64,000 bases of DNA from Planctomicrobium piriforme (GCF_900113665.1 NZ_FOQD01000020.1:76681-140680), one strand, 5' to 3'; positions 26,890-36,782 are shown, numbered from the stretch's first letter. Notes: generated from the letters alone by a model not told the origin. Numbers and translations: made by a program.

Positions 26890-29085
26890 TTGGAACGCAA
26901 AGTGACACAGCCCAATGACGAACTTGTCTTCCGAATTCAGGGCATGGACTGTGCCGAAGAAGTGAGGGTCCTGAAACAGACGGTCGGCCCTCTCGTGGGG
27001 GGAGAAGACAAGCTGACGTTTGACATCCTCAATGCACGCATGCGGGTGCACGCAGCGAATTCCAAAGAGCTTGCCGACCGGATCAGATCTGCAGTGGCAT
27101 CCGCCGGGATGCGTGCCAGCCTCGCCTCGGAGGCGTCTTCAACGAAAGGAGAGAGTGCGCGAACAGATCGATTACGGACCATGCTGACGGCGTTCAGCGG
27201 AATGGGGCTGCTGGCGGGATTTATCTCACATGGACTGCTGGGCGGCGGCTGGCGAGCAGCAATCGGTTCGGGAGAACTCGCGGAAAGCGCTCGTTTGCCG
27301 TTTCTGACAGTGTTGTTTTACGGGATCGCCTGCCTGGCAGGCGTCTGGCTCGTGCTTCCCAAGGCCTGGCTTGCGTTGCGAAGCCTGCGGCCAGATATGA
27401 ACCTGCTGATGACGGTCGCCGTGTTGGGAGCAATCGCGATCAACCAATGGTTCGAAGCGGCGGCCGTTTCCTTTCTGTTTGCCTTTTCACTGTTGCTGGA
27501 ATCATGGAGCGTGGGCCGCGCTCGCCGAGCGATTGCCGCGTTGCTAGATCTTGCGCCGCCTAAGGCCCGGGTCGATCGGAATGGCGGCGAAGAAGAAATC
27601 GCCCTGGAGGATGTCGCGATCGGTGACCTCATCGTCATCAGGCCTGGAGAGCGGATTCCAATTGATGGTCAGGTCAAGGAGGGAGCCAGTGACGTAAACC
27701 AGGCTCCGATTACTGGAGAAAGTCAGCCTGTTGAAAAGACAATTGGCAGCGATGTCTTTGCCGGCACAATCAACGGCGACGGCGCGTTGAAAGTGATGAG
27801 CACAAGACTCGCCGGCCAATCCATGCTTGCAAGCATGATTCGAATGGTCGGAGAAGCGCAATCCCGCCGCGCTCCCTCCGAACAATGGGTCGAACAATTC
27901 GCAAAATACTATACCCCGTCTGTGATGGGTGTGGCATTGCTCGTGCTGCTTGTCCCCAGCCTGCTGTTCAATCAGCCGTGGGACCGCTCGATCTATAACT
28001 CGCTGGTGCTGTTGGTGATCGCTTGTCCTTGCGCACTGGTCATTTCCACCCCCGTCAGTGTGGTTGCGGCACTAACGGCGGCTGCTCGACAGGGAGTTCT
28101 GATCAAGGGAGGAATGTACGTCGAGGCTCCGGCCCATCTGAGGGCGATCGCCCTCGACAAGACCGGCACTTTGACGATGGGGCAGCCCAGCGTCGTCGAA
28201 ATTGTCGCACTCAGCGCACATGAGGAACGTGACCTGCTGGAGCGTGCTGCCGCGATGGAACAGCGGAGCGACCATCCGCTTGCGAAAGCCATTGTGGAGT
28301 ATGCCCGCCTGCAGGGAGTGAAGGCCTCACCTGCGGAGGATTTTCAGCTGATCCAGGGTAAGGGAGCCACGGCTCGCTTCGAAGGACGCCAATTCTGGCT
28401 CGGCTCGCACAAATATCTCGAAGAGCGCGGTCAGGAAACTCCAGAACTTCGCGACCGGCTTCAATTGATGTCCAGCGGCGGCCGGACGATTGTGGTCATC
28501 GGAAACGAAGAGCACGTCTGCGGACTCATCGCATTGGCCGATCAGATCCGGCCGCGTATTCGGGAAACGCTCGGGCAACTGCGAACGCTGGGAATCCAAC
28601 ATTTGATTATGCTGACAGGCGATAATGCGCCCACAGCGAAAGCAATCGGCGACCTTGCCGGTATCGATGAAGTTCGCGCCGAGCTACTTCCAGCCGACAA
28701 AATTGCCGTCGTTGAAGAGCTGGTTCAGAAATATGGACAAGTCGCCATGGTCGGTGATGGAGTCAATGACGCGCCCGCCTTAGCACGAGCGAGCCTTGGA
28801 ATCGCAATGGGATCCGTCGGCAGCGACGCGGCCATCGAAACGGCAGACATCGCGCTCATGGCAGATGATGTGAGTCGCTTGCCGTGGCTAATTGAGCATT
28901 CGCGCCGCACGCTGAGGATCATCCGACAGAACATCGCCTTTTCGCTCGCGGTTAAGGCCGTGTTTGTCGTTTTGACGTTCGCAGGAATTGCTTCACTCTG
29001 GCTCGCGATTGCGGCCGATACCGGTGCATCGCTCCTGGTTGTCGCTAACGGTTTGCGGCTCTTGAGGGGGCAAGTGGCACCATGA
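26890..29085 (+). CDS. Heavy-metal P-type ATPase, Zn/Cd/Pb exporter type (P1B-2)
   Basis: The product is about 731 residues. An N-terminal HMA-like domain has GMDCAEEV with only one Cys. The TM6 metal site is CPC (379-381 in VIACPCALVIS), the phosphorylation site is DKTGTLT (Asp423), then SDHPLAKA and VGDGVNDAPALA. The last helix contains ADTGASLLVVANGLRLL, whose Asp is the mark of Zn/Cd/Pb-selective P1B-2 pumps rather than copper pumps. It would export divalent metal across the inner membrane using ATP. The frame begins at TTG 26890; GTG 26902 with GGA upstream is equally possible. It follows the His-rich lipoprotein. Confidence 0.93.
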   Translation: MERKVTQPNDELVFRIQGMDCAEEVRVLKQTVGPLVGGEDKLTFDILNARMRVHAANSKELADRIRSAVASAGMRASLASEASSTKGESARTDRLRTMLTAFSGMGLLAGFISHGLLGGGWRAAIGSGELAESARLPFLTVLFYGIACLAGVWLVLPKAWLALRSLRPDMNLLMTVAVLGAIAINQWFEAAAVSFLFAFSLLLESWSVGRARRAIAALLDLAPPKARVDRNGGEEEIALEDVAIGDLIVIRPGERIPIDGQVKEGASDVNQAPITGESQPVEKTIGSDVFAGTINGDGALKVMSTRLAGQSMLASMIRMVGEAQSRRAPSEQWVEQFAKYYTPSVMGVALLVLLVPSLLFNQPWDRSIYNSLVLLVIACPCALVISTPVSVVAALTAAARQGVLIKGGMYVEAPAHLRAIALDKTGTLTMGQPSVVEIVALSAHEERDLLERAAAMEQRSDHPLAKAIVEYARLQGVKASPAEDFQLIQGKGATARFEGRQFWLGSHKYLEERGQETPELRDRLQLMSSGGRTIVVIGNEEHVCGLIALADQIRPRIRETLGQLRTLGIQHLIMLTGDNAPTAKAIGDLAGIDEVRAELLPADKIAVVEELVQKYGQVAMVGDGVNDAPALARASLGIAMGSVGSDAAIETADIALMADDVSRLPWLIEHSRRTLRIIRQNIAFSLAVKAVFVVLTFAGIASLWLAIAADTGASLLVVANGLRLLRGQVAP

Positions 29086-29290
29086 ATACCTGCCAGTCGC
29101 GGAACGCCATTTCGCCTGAAGCAAGTGAAGACGGCCGCAACCAGACTTTCCATCGGATGTCTAACGAAGGCTTGCGGCGCGACCGTTCTGAGCTACCAGG
29201 TTTCATGAGCACTTGTGTGAATGAAACTCAGAATCTGAAATGAGGATCGCCATTGGCGCTTCTCTGTGATTCCACTAAAATTTGGGCTAC

Positions 29291-29689
29291 ATGCTTGCCG
29301 CCATTCACGCACTGACTGTCATTGCTACGCTGCTGATCTGTCCGATCAGGTGCATGGGGGCTTTGCCGACCAGTGCGGGTGCTGCTGAGCAGCCGCGGTG
29401 TCATTGTTGTCAGCACGTCCGACAGGATGAGTCTTCTTCTGATCAAAACTTGCCGGCGCATTCAGGTGGTTGCGGCTGCACGAGTTGCCTGTGCCATGGG
29501 GCTGTTCGAGGCGACGATTCTGCCGGGCTGCAGCAGGATTTGATCCTGGCTTTTGCATTTGCCCCGATCGTTGAAATTGAAAAGTCGTTGAGCCCGTCCT
29601 GCGTAGATGTTCCTCGCATCGAAGACTCTTCACCACCCTGCGTCCAGGGGATGGCTCTGCGCATTCTGTATCAGTCATTTTTGTGCTGA
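29291..29689 (+). CDS. Secreted Cys-rich small protein
   Basis: The product is 132 residues. MLAAIHALTVIATLLICPIR forms a signal sequence. The mature part is rich in Cys (RCHCCQHVRQD, GGCGCTSCLCHGAV), then a hydrophobic segment and a C-terminal FLC. It resembles in kind, not closely in sequence, the Cys/His-rich protein at 24565. It sits between the P-type ATPase and the periplasmic HMA protein, consistent with metal or redox handling in the periplasm. Specific role unknown. Confidence 0.65.
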   Translation: MLAAIHALTVIATLLICPIRCMGALPTSAGAAEQPRCHCCQHVRQDESSSDQNLPAHSGGCGCTSCLCHGAVRGDDSAGLQQDLILAFAFAPIVEIEKSLSPSCVDVPRIEDSSPPCVQGMALRILYQSFLC

Positions 29690-29916
29690 TCTCTCATTTG
29701 CCGCACTTCTTTCACGATGAATTCTGCGCTCACTTTGCGCGGCAAGCCGTGAAACTTCTCGCGCCGCCGCTTGCATTCTGATCTGATGCAGACGCTCCAT
29801 GAGCGGCGATCTGTGACAGGTCGGTGATCTCGCAAACTGGTCCTGGTCCATGCTTTCGTGCAGTTTTGTCTGCCTGCGCACGCACGTTTTTCATTTCCCC
29901 TGAAAGGAATCAACCG

Positions 29917-30258
29917 ATGACGCTCCATCTCTCCCGTAGTATGGCCCTTGGTACGGCGATGCTGGTCATTGCGGCAACGGTCTCGCCCGCATTTGCAGCT
30001 CCCCCTTCTAATCAAACCGTGGTCACCACCGGTGAAATGTGCGGAGGCTGCGTCAAACGCATCCACGCGAAGCTCGACGGCTACCCTGGCATCGCCAAGG
30101 TGGAATGTGATGTCAAATCGCAGACGATCACACTAACGCCTGCCGCCAATACTGTGCTGTCTCCAATGAAGCTATGGGAAGCCCTTGATGTGATCGGCAA
30201 GACGCCGGTCAAGCTGGAGGGGCCGAGCGGGACGTTCACCGCGAAACCCGAATCCTAA
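29917..30258 (+). CDS. Periplasmic heavy-metal-associated (HMA) domain protein
   Basis: The 113-residue product starts MTLHLSRSMALGTAMLVIAA with a signal peptide ending AFAA. The mature protein is one HMA ferredoxin-like fold: VVTTGEMCGGCVKRIHAKLD has the metal-binding C-x-x-C, followed by GIAKVECDVKSQTITLTP and LWEALDVIGKTPVKLEGPSG. It would bind a soft metal ion, most likely copper or zinc, in the periplasm. The start has AAAGGA at good spacing; the frame upstream to 29824 lacks a signal. It lies between the ATPase and the ABC system. Confidence 0.88.
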   Translation: MTLHLSRSMALGTAMLVIAATVSPAFAAPPSNQTVVTTGEMCGGCVKRIHAKLDGYPGIAKVECDVKSQTITLTPAANTVLSPMKLWEALDVIGKTPVKLEGPSGTFTAKPES

Positions 30259-30336
30259 TTCTTCTCGCCCACGGGGCGGGCCAAGACACATCCTGCCATG
30301 TTCTGCGACGAGGTTCTTCTTTGAGATTGGCGAGCG

Positions 30337-31506
30337 ATGTTTCGTCCACGATTTCTGCCCTGGGAATACGGCGTCCGCAACTTGTTGCGTCGGCCCGCGC
30401 GCACCGTTCTCACGCTGTGCGCCGTGAGCACGGTCGTGTTGCTGGTGTTCGTAGTGGTTGGCTTCATTCGCGGCCTGGAGAAATCCCTGGCGGTGAGCGG
30501 CGATCCTGCGGTGGTGCTGGTTTATTCCATCACCGCGGAAGAGAACATTGAGAACTCCTCAATCGCAGGTCGTAGTCCAGACCTGCTGGCCGCGAGCGTG
30601 GAGGGGGTCCAGCGACGATTCGGCGTGACGCACGTTTCTCCAGAACTCTATCTGGGGACACGCGTGCAAGCCGCGACGAGCGACAAAAATGGACTTGGTC
30701 TTGTCCGTGGCGTTACGCCCAGCGCACCCCTGGTGCGTCGCCGCGTCCAACTCACGGAGGGCCGCTGGCCGGGACCGGGAGAAATCATGGTCGGCAAACT
30801 GGTCGCCGCCAAACTCGGCTGTCAACCGGAGGAATTGGCGATCGGACAGTTGCTGAAATTCGAGAAGAAATCTTGGAAAATCAGCGGCCGCTTCTCCTCC
30901 GGCGGATCGTCCTTTGAATCAGAAATCTGGTGCCGGCTCCCGGACTTTCAGGAGGCGCTCAAGCGACAGGATCTCAGCCTCGTGGCGATGCTCATGGAGC
31001 CAGGAGTCGGCTCGACCGCCGTGGAGATCTTCTGCAAGGAACGGACAGATCTCGAACTGCAGGCTCTCAGTGAAACCGCGTACTACGCGTCCCTGCAAAA
31101 GCATTACAAGCCCATGCGTTTATTGGCGTGGATGGTTGTACTGCTGGTGGCAGGTGCCGGCATTTTTGCAGGCCTGAACATGATGTACGGGGCGGTGTCC
31201 GGGCGCATTCGAGAACTTGCCACGTTACAGGCCATCGGATACCGTCGCCGGGCGATCATGGTCAGCCTTATTCAAGAAGGCGCATTGCTGGCCGCCGCCG
31301 GTTCCTTGCTCTCGGCGCTGCTCGCACTCTTCCTTATCAATGGAGCAGCCGTCCGGTTTACGATGGGCGCTTTTGAACTTCGAATTGACAGCGTCGCATT
31401 GTTGGTCGGCTGCGGGGTCGGCCTGTTGTTGGGTGTGGCGGGGGCGATCCCGCCTGCCATCAAAGCCCTGCGATTGCCGGTCGCACAAAGCCTGAAAGCG
31501 ATTTGA
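30337..31506 (+). CDS. ABC transporter permease, FtsX/MacB type
   Basis: The product is 389 residues. The N-terminal membrane anchor follows a basic start (MFRPRFLPWEYGVRNLLRRP). A large periplasmic MacB-type domain covers about residues 55-255. Three C-terminal helices follow with the FtsX pattern GRIRELATLQAIGYRRRAI and a closing PPAIKALRLPVAQSL. It is the first of two such permeases in an operon with a lipoprotein, an HlyD adaptor and an ATPase (33700). MacAB-like systems use ATP in the cytoplasm to drive export of periplasmic substrates. The substrate is unknown, but the metal genes upstream are suggestive. Confidence 0.9.
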   Translation: MFRPRFLPWEYGVRNLLRRPARTVLTLCAVSTVVLLVFVVVGFIRGLEKSLAVSGDPAVVLVYSITAEENIENSSIAGRSPDLLAASVEGVQRRFGVTHVSPELYLGTRVQAATSDKNGLGLVRGVTPSAPLVRRRVQLTEGRWPGPGEIMVGKLVAAKLGCQPEELAIGQLLKFEKKSWKISGRFSSGGSSFESEIWCRLPDFQEALKRQDLSLVAMLMEPGVGSTAVEIFCKERTDLELQALSETAYYASLQKHYKPMRLLAWMVVLLVAGAGIFAGLNMMYGAVSGRIRELATLQAIGYRRRAIMVSLIQEGALLAAAGSLLSALLALFLINGAAVRFTMGAFELRIDSVALLVGCGVGLLLGVAGAIPPAIKALRLPVAQSLKAI

Positions 31507-31553
31507 AACGTAATCCATTTTCCAAAACCTGAAACTTTTCTGGAGAGAATGAA

Positions 31554-32066
31554 ATGAAGAACTGCCATGCTCTGCTGCTGACCGGGATGCTGCTGACCTC
31601 TGCGATCGGATGTGCTCCCAGCCCCTCGGCTCCCGCTGTGACTCAGACGGCACCGGACGCCAAATACATGGCAACTTCGGAACCTGCCGGGGCTGTTGGC
31701 GTGGGGGCGGCTCGGGAAACCGCCAAGGATGAAGAGGATGTCGTCCTCGTCGGACGGATTGGCGGTTCGACCAAGCCATTCGTCGACGGAGTGGCGGCTT
31801 TCACGATTGTCGATCCCAAGGTGCCTTACTGCTCCAAAGAAGAAGGCTGCAAGACTCCTTGGGATTACTGCTGTGAGCAGAACCAGGTGAAGAACAACAT
31901 CGCGATGGTGAGATTTGTCGACGGCGGACAGAAGACCGTGACCACGGATGCCCGCCAGCTGCTGGGGGTAAAGGAGCTAAATGTAATTGTTGTGCATGGG
32001 AAGGCAAAACGTGATGCGGATGGCAACCTGACCGTGCTGGCCGATCAGGTCTTCGTCAAAGAGTAA
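31554..32066 (+). CDS. Lipoprotein within the ABC efflux operon
   Basis: The 170-residue product has a lipoprotein-type signal (LLTGMLLTSAIGC, Cys20) and a Pro/Ala-rich linker. A domain with VVLVGRIGGSTKPFVDGVAA and FTIVDPKVPYCSKEEGCKTP follows, then WDYCCEQNQV and LNVIVVHGKAKRD. Four Cys residues cluster in about 25 residues and could bind a metal or form disulfides. The ribosome site GGAGAG is strong. It sits between a permease and the adaptor and is presumably cotranscribed. I recognise it as a planctomycete-type hypothetical, not as a named family. Confidence 0.8.
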   Translation: MKNCHALLLTGMLLTSAIGCAPSPSAPAVTQTAPDAKYMATSEPAGAVGVGAARETAKDEEDVVLVGRIGGSTKPFVDGVAAFTIVDPKVPYCSKEEGCKTPWDYCCEQNQVKNNIAMVRFVDGGQKTVTTDARQLLGVKELNVIVVHGKAKRDADGNLTVLADQVFVKE

Positions 32067-32143
32067 TTCGAAATTGCGCCCAACTTCAAACGCCTTTGCC
32101 GCTCGACCACATCGGGCGGCGATGGGAGATCACGGGAACGACT

Positions 32144-33703
32144 ATGAATAGTCAACTCAATCTGCGCGGCCTCGCGCTGGAGCGGTCTGAACGCAGCCGT
32201 CAGTCGCCGAGACACAGGCGTGCGTGGCTGTCACGCTACATCGTTCCCGGCGGGATCGTGCTTGGATTTCTGGGACTGCTGGGGTGGGGGATGCGGGATC
32301 AACTGGTCTCGCGGAGGCCAGTGACTGTGATTCCGGTGGTCGTCACTCGAGCCGAGATTCAGGCAGCGGGTACGACCTTGTTTCAAGCAGCAGGCTGGAT
32401 CGAACCACGTCCCACACCGACCAGCGCCGCCGCCTTGACAGAGGGCGTGGTGGAATCGTTACTCGTTGTTGAAGGTCAGGCGGTTGCCGCCGGAGAGCCG
32501 GTGGCGAAACTGATCGATATCGACGCGAGGTTAGCTTTACAGGAAGCCCAGGCCACCCTGGATTTGCGTGAGGCAGAAGTCCGCAGCGCGGAAGGCGAGT
32601 TGAAGGCGGCCAAACTTCGCATTGAGTTTCCGGTCCATTTGGAAGCGCAGTTGGCCGACGCCGAATCGCTCCTGGCAAAAACGCAGACCGAACTGGTCAA
32701 ACTGCCGTTTCTTATCAAATCGGCAGCAGCGCGATTGGACTATGCCCGCAACAACCTTGACGGCAAACAATCGGCGGGTCTCGGCATTGCCGGGCGAACA
32801 TTGCAACTGGCTGAAAGCGAATTTGCGGCTGCCCAGGCCGATTTGAGCGAACTGCAGCAACGCGGGCCAAGTTTACAGCGCGAAGAAGCCGCCCTGCAGA
32901 AGAAGAAGAAGGCCGTTGCCGACCAATTGATGCGACTCGTCGAAGAATCTCGTCAACTGGAGAGTGCGCTCGCCAGTTTGCAGGCAGCCAAGGCGATCCG
33001 GGATCGGGCCAGACTGGCTGTTGAAAAAGCAAACCTCAATCTGGATCGCACGATTGTCCGCAGCCCTGGTCGGGGCACGGTCATGCAGTTGATCGCGCAT
33101 CCCGGCACCCGCGTCATGGGACTGGACGCCAACGCGACCCGCAGTGCCAGCACGGTCGTCACGCTCTACGACCCGGAGATGCTGCAAGTGCGTGCCGATG
33201 TTCGGCTGGAGGATGTACCGAGGGTGCAGCCTGGACAACCGGTCGAAGTCCAAACGGCTTCATCCAAAGAGACCATTCATGGAACGGTGCTGAGGGCCAC
33301 CTCGTCCGCAAACATTCAGAAGAACACCTTGGAAGTCAAAATTGCGTTGGAACATCCTCCGGCGACCGTCCGTCCCGAAATGCTCGTGACCGCCACGTTT
33401 CAGGCTCCGCCGCCGCCCGAGACGGAACAAAGCCAGGCCCGTGAGATTGAGCGACTGCTCATTCCTCGGCAATTGGTCGAAAAAGCGGACGGTGCAGCCG
33501 TCGTCTGGGTCGCAGATGCGAATAGTAGAGCCCGTCGACGCAGCGTCCAACTTGGCCAGTCGGGCACGGAGGCGTTGGTCGAAGTTGTGGATGGACTGAC
33601 GGCGACTGACAAACTGATCGCGGGAGGGCGGGAAGGACTCGCGGAGGGAGACCCCGTCCATGTCACTGGCGAAGATGCCAGTCTCGGAATCTCCTCGCGA
33701 TGA
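32144..33703 (+). CDS. HlyD-type efflux adaptor with long coiled coil
   Basis: The product is 519 residues. A basic cytoplasmic start and one transmembrane helix (YIVPGGIVLGFLGLLGWGM) are followed by a lipoyl-like half-motif (LTEGVVESLLVVEGQAVAAG, EPVAKLIDIDA). A coiled-coil hairpin of about 200 residues (Glu/Ala/Leu/Gln-rich) comes next, then TIVRSPGRGTVMQLIAHPGT and a beta-barrel domain. It would connect the MacB-type permeases to the outer envelope. The hairpin is longer than in the RND adaptor at 4106. The stop overlaps the ATPase start as ATGA, showing coupling. Confidence 0.9.
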   Translation: MNSQLNLRGLALERSERSRQSPRHRRAWLSRYIVPGGIVLGFLGLLGWGMRDQLVSRRPVTVIPVVVTRAEIQAAGTTLFQAAGWIEPRPTPTSAAALTEGVVESLLVVEGQAVAAGEPVAKLIDIDARLALQEAQATLDLREAEVRSAEGELKAAKLRIEFPVHLEAQLADAESLLAKTQTELVKLPFLIKSAAARLDYARNNLDGKQSAGLGIAGRTLQLAESEFAAAQADLSELQQRGPSLQREEAALQKKKKAVADQLMRLVEESRQLESALASLQAAKAIRDRARLAVEKANLNLDRTIVRSPGRGTVMQLIAHPGTRVMGLDANATRSASTVVTLYDPEMLQVRADVRLEDVPRVQPGQPVEVQTASSKETIHGTVLRATSSANIQKNTLEVKIALEHPPATVRPEMLVTATFQAPPPPETEQSQAREIERLLIPRQLVEKADGAAVVWVADANSRARRRSVQLGQSGTEALVEVVDGLTATDKLIAGGREGLAEGDPVHVTGEDASLGISSR

Positions 33704-34458
33704 CCACACCGGATCAGCATTCAAACAGGAACAAACGCATGGCTCTCGTGGAAATCCGGAACCTCACCCGCTGGTTCAAAAAAGGGGACGAAGTCATCAC
33801 ACCCCTTGATGATATTGATCTCGACGTTGAGAAAGGTGATTTCATTTCTCTCATGGGCCCCAGCGGTACTGGCAAGAGCACGCTGCTGAACGTCGTCAGC
33901 GGCATCGACCAACCTCAATCTGGAAGCGTCCGCGTGGACGGCGTCGAGATCACGAAACTGTCCCGTGGGCAATTGGCCGACTGGCGTGCGGCCAATCTGG
34001 GTTACATCTTTCAGACGCACAACCTTATTCCGGTCCTCACAGCCCATGAGAACATCGAACTGCCGCTGCTGTTGCTGCCGCTGTCTGGAGCTGACCGCAG
34101 AAGACGCATTGAACTCGCCATGGAAGCCGTCGGCCTGACCGACCGCGCCCATCACTATCCCCGCCAGCTCTCCGGGGGGCAGGAACAACGGGTGGGCATC
34201 GCGCGGGCAATCGTCGCGCATCCCAAAGTGGTCGTGGCAGATGAGCCAACAGGCAGCCTGGATGCCGAGACCAGTCAGCAGATTCAGGTGCTGCTGCAAC
34301 GACTCAATCAGGAACTGGAAATCACCATGTTGATGGTGACCCATGACGACCATATCGCCGCGATCGCTTCTCGGCAATTGCGACTCGATCGCGGCAAGAT
34401 TATCGAAACCGGAAACACAGGCAAAAGCCATTTCCCGCTGGTCGCTGGAAGCCGCTGA
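33700..34458 (+). CDS. ABC transporter ATP-binding protein (MacB/LolD type)
   Basis: The 252-residue ATPase has Walker A GPSGTGKST (about 53-61), Q-loop FQTHNLIPVLTAHENIELPL, signature LSGGQEQRVGIARAI (about 157-171), Walker B VVVADEPTGSLD and the switch His in MVTHDD. These are the features of the MacB/LolD/FtsE group. It energises the FtsX-type permeases at 30337 and 34477. The ATG overlaps the adaptor stop (ATGA); an internal ATG at 33739 starts the conserved part (MALVEIRNLTRWF) and is an alternative start. Confidence 0.95.
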   Translation: MTTPDQHSNRNKRMALVEIRNLTRWFKKGDEVITPLDDIDLDVEKGDFISLMGPSGTGKSTLLNVVSGIDQPQSGSVRVDGVEITKLSRGQLADWRAANLGYIFQTHNLIPVLTAHENIELPLLLLPLSGADRRRRIELAMEAVGLTDRAHHYPRQLSGGQEQRVGIARAIVAHPKVVVADEPTGSLDAETSQQIQVLLQRLNQELEITMLMVTHDDHIAAIASRQLRLDRGKIIETGNTGKSHFPLVAGSR

Positions 34459-34476
34459 TGCAATGAGGTTGGTCCC

Positions 34477-35619
34477 ATGTTTCGCTTTGTGCCGTATGTC
34501 TTCAAGAGTCTGTGGGGACACCGTGCCCGGACGCTGCTGACCGTCAGCGGAGCGGCTGTCGCGATGTTCGTGTTCTGTTTCGTCGGGTCGGTGCAGGAGG
34601 GTCTCGATCGACTGACTTCCGATGAGGATGCGCAGCGGACGCTAATTGTGTTTCAGGAAAATCGGTTCTGCCCGACCAGCAGCCGGCTGCCGGAAGATTA
34701 CGCGCGGCGCATCGCAGTAATCCCCGGCGTGAAGAATGTGATGCCGATTCAGGTATGGACGAACAACTGCCGGGCAAGCCTGGATGTCGTTGTGTTCAAT
34801 GGAGCAAATCCCAAGCAGCTTCGCGAATCTCGAAAGCTGACACTCGTCTCCGGCAACTGGAACCAGTTTGAATCACAACGCGATGCTGCAATCTTGGGCC
34901 GGAACGTGGCTCAGCGTCGACGGCTCGCGGTGGGAGACCAGTTTTCAATCGGCGATCTGAACGTGCAGGTTGCGGGCATCTTCAGTTCACCGGTTCCGGC
35001 GGAAGAGAACTTGATCTACACCAGTCTCGCGTTTCTGCAGTACACGCGCGGCCTGGATGCCGCCGGATTGGTGACCCAGCATGAAGTCCATTTAACCGAA
35101 AATGCCGACCCCGAGGACGTCGCCTCGACCATTGATGAAGCCCTGAAAGCGGGGCCAGTCGCCACGACGACGCGGCGTAAAGGGGCCTTTCAGACTAGCA
35201 CGCTCTCGGACCTGGTGGACCTCATTGGGTTCGCCCATTGGTTGGGGTATGCCAGCGTGGGACTGGTGCTTGCCCTCGTCGGCACGACGACTGTCATGTC
35301 GGTTCAGGATCGAGTGAAAGAACACGCGGTGTTGCAAACTCTCGGCGTTCGTCCGGGCCGGGTGTTTCGCATTGTGATGACGGAAAGCCTCGTGCAATGC
35401 ACGTTGGGAGGTCTGCTCGGAATGGTCACTGCGATGGGCCTGCTGGCCTGGAGCGGATTGGCGGTGGGAGCAGAAGGAGTCACCATCGCCTTTCGCCCCT
35501 CTTGGGTTCTAGCAGTCTCAGCAGTCTGGATCTCGCTTCTTGTCGGCGTGCTGGCAGGCGTGTTTCCGGCCATGCATGCGTCACGAATTCGCATCGTCGA
35601 GGCGATGAGACAGGCGTAG
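34477..35619 (+). CDS. ABC transporter permease, FtsX/MacB type (second)
   Basis: The 380-residue product begins MFRFVPYVFKSLWGHRARTL with the first helix, has a periplasmic MacB-type domain at about 55-245, then three helices with DRVKEHAVLQTLGVRPGRVF and a final FPAMHASRIRIVEAMRQA. It is 18 bp downstream of the ATPase. With the permease at 30337 it could form a heterodimer around one ATPase dimer. It is the last gene of the operon; a substrate cannot be assigned. Confidence 0.93.
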   Translation: MFRFVPYVFKSLWGHRARTLLTVSGAAVAMFVFCFVGSVQEGLDRLTSDEDAQRTLIVFQENRFCPTSSRLPEDYARRIAVIPGVKNVMPIQVWTNNCRASLDVVVFNGANPKQLRESRKLTLVSGNWNQFESQRDAAILGRNVAQRRRLAVGDQFSIGDLNVQVAGIFSSPVPAEENLIYTSLAFLQYTRGLDAAGLVTQHEVHLTENADPEDVASTIDEALKAGPVATTTRRKGAFQTSTLSDLVDLIGFAHWLGYASVGLVLALVGTTTVMSVQDRVKEHAVLQTLGVRPGRVFRIVMTESLVQCTLGGLLGMVTAMGLLAWSGLAVGAEGVTIAFRPSWVLAVSAVWISLLVGVLAGVFPAMHASRIRIVEAMRQA

Positions 35620-35841
35620 TGTGGCACGTCTCCGAATTCTTTGATCGCATTGAAAAGAGTCGTTCGGACCAAGTTATCTCCGAGCACTTGTCACAAGTAT
35701 GATTTCGGCGCAAGTCTAGAAATCAGTGCACTTTCTCCATCGTTTTCTCTGTTGAACAGAAGGAGAGTTGTCGATGCACCGCTTTTTGAAAATTGCCTCA
35801 CCCAGATTCGGAGTCAGCGTTGCTGAAAAATTCGATTCCGG

Positions 35842-36516
35842 CTACGGAGCCAAAGGGGGAGCAATCGGGAATGTCCTCGCCGGGCGAACACCGTAAATGA
35901 ATTTCCGGTTCGCCGGCACGTTGCTGAGACGAGAGGCGGAGCGTACGGGTGACGCCCGATAGAGGAACGAGCCGCCGCGCAACTGACGCCCGGCGGTGGT
36001 GAGGACTTCCAGTGCAGCCTCTGCATCCTCGCTGATGGCATCTCCTTGAGGATACCCAACAGAAGGTTCCTGACACCATGTAAACACATTTCCCAGCGCG
36101 TCAAACAAACCGAATTCATTCGGCTTCAGGCTTCCCACCGGCCAAGTTTTCTCGTCGGAATCCTTGATGAACCATGCATACTTCGGCAGCAGGTCGTCCA
36201 TCTCACCATAGTAGCGGCTGGTCGAAGCGCCAGAGCGGGTCGCATATTCCATCTCCGCTTCTGTAGGAAGTCGGTAACCTCCCAGACTCGGGTAGTTTGC
36301 CTTCAGCTTGATCTCATTCCCCATGATCTCGTAACACCATTGCTCGGTGGCAATTCCCTCCTGCTCGCTTAGCCAGTTGCAGTGTGTTGCTCCCCGATAC
36401 CAGTCAATGCTCATCACAGGCAGGTCCGCCATCCGAGTGAAATCGGCACGCAGGCTGTAGTCCTTTTCAAACCGGCGGTATTCCTCGACCGTCCTGTCGG
36501 TTCGTTGGATGTCTGC
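35842..36516 (-). pseudogene. Formylglycine-generating-enzyme-like (SUMF1) domain, N-terminally truncated
   Basis: The frame reads VEEYRRFEKDYSL, then SIDWYRGATHCNWLSEQEGI, GGYRLPTEAEMEYATRSGA, YGEMDDLLPKYAWF, WPVGSLKPNEFGLFDALGNV, RGGSFLYRASPVRSASR and YGVRPART. These are successive motifs of FGE-sulfatase domains, often found at the end of planctomycete Ser/Thr kinases. A TGA closes the frame just upstream at 36517, and the first part of the domain with its start codon is gone. The first usable ATG is 36432, inside the domain. The C-terminal end is intact. Probably a remnant of a larger gene. Confidence 0.8.
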
Positions 36517-36782
36517 TCAAATGCTCCGAGTGCTCCAGGATATTGATGTTCACGCCCGACAGCATTTGGGCTGGCGAAGATCCGCAGTTCTACGTCTAGG
36601 AACCGTGAACGCGCCTCTTCTGTGTTGGAACCTTCGCCTGCCCAGTTCGAGGGATGAGAACAGTCAGGATGATGCTCCCCTCGGGAGGAGATCGTACTCA
36701 CCATGAAATTTTCAAGGGCGGTGAATTTCTTGTAAGACCACAGCTTTGCAGGGTACCAATATCATGAGGGGAGGGCCTTGCA

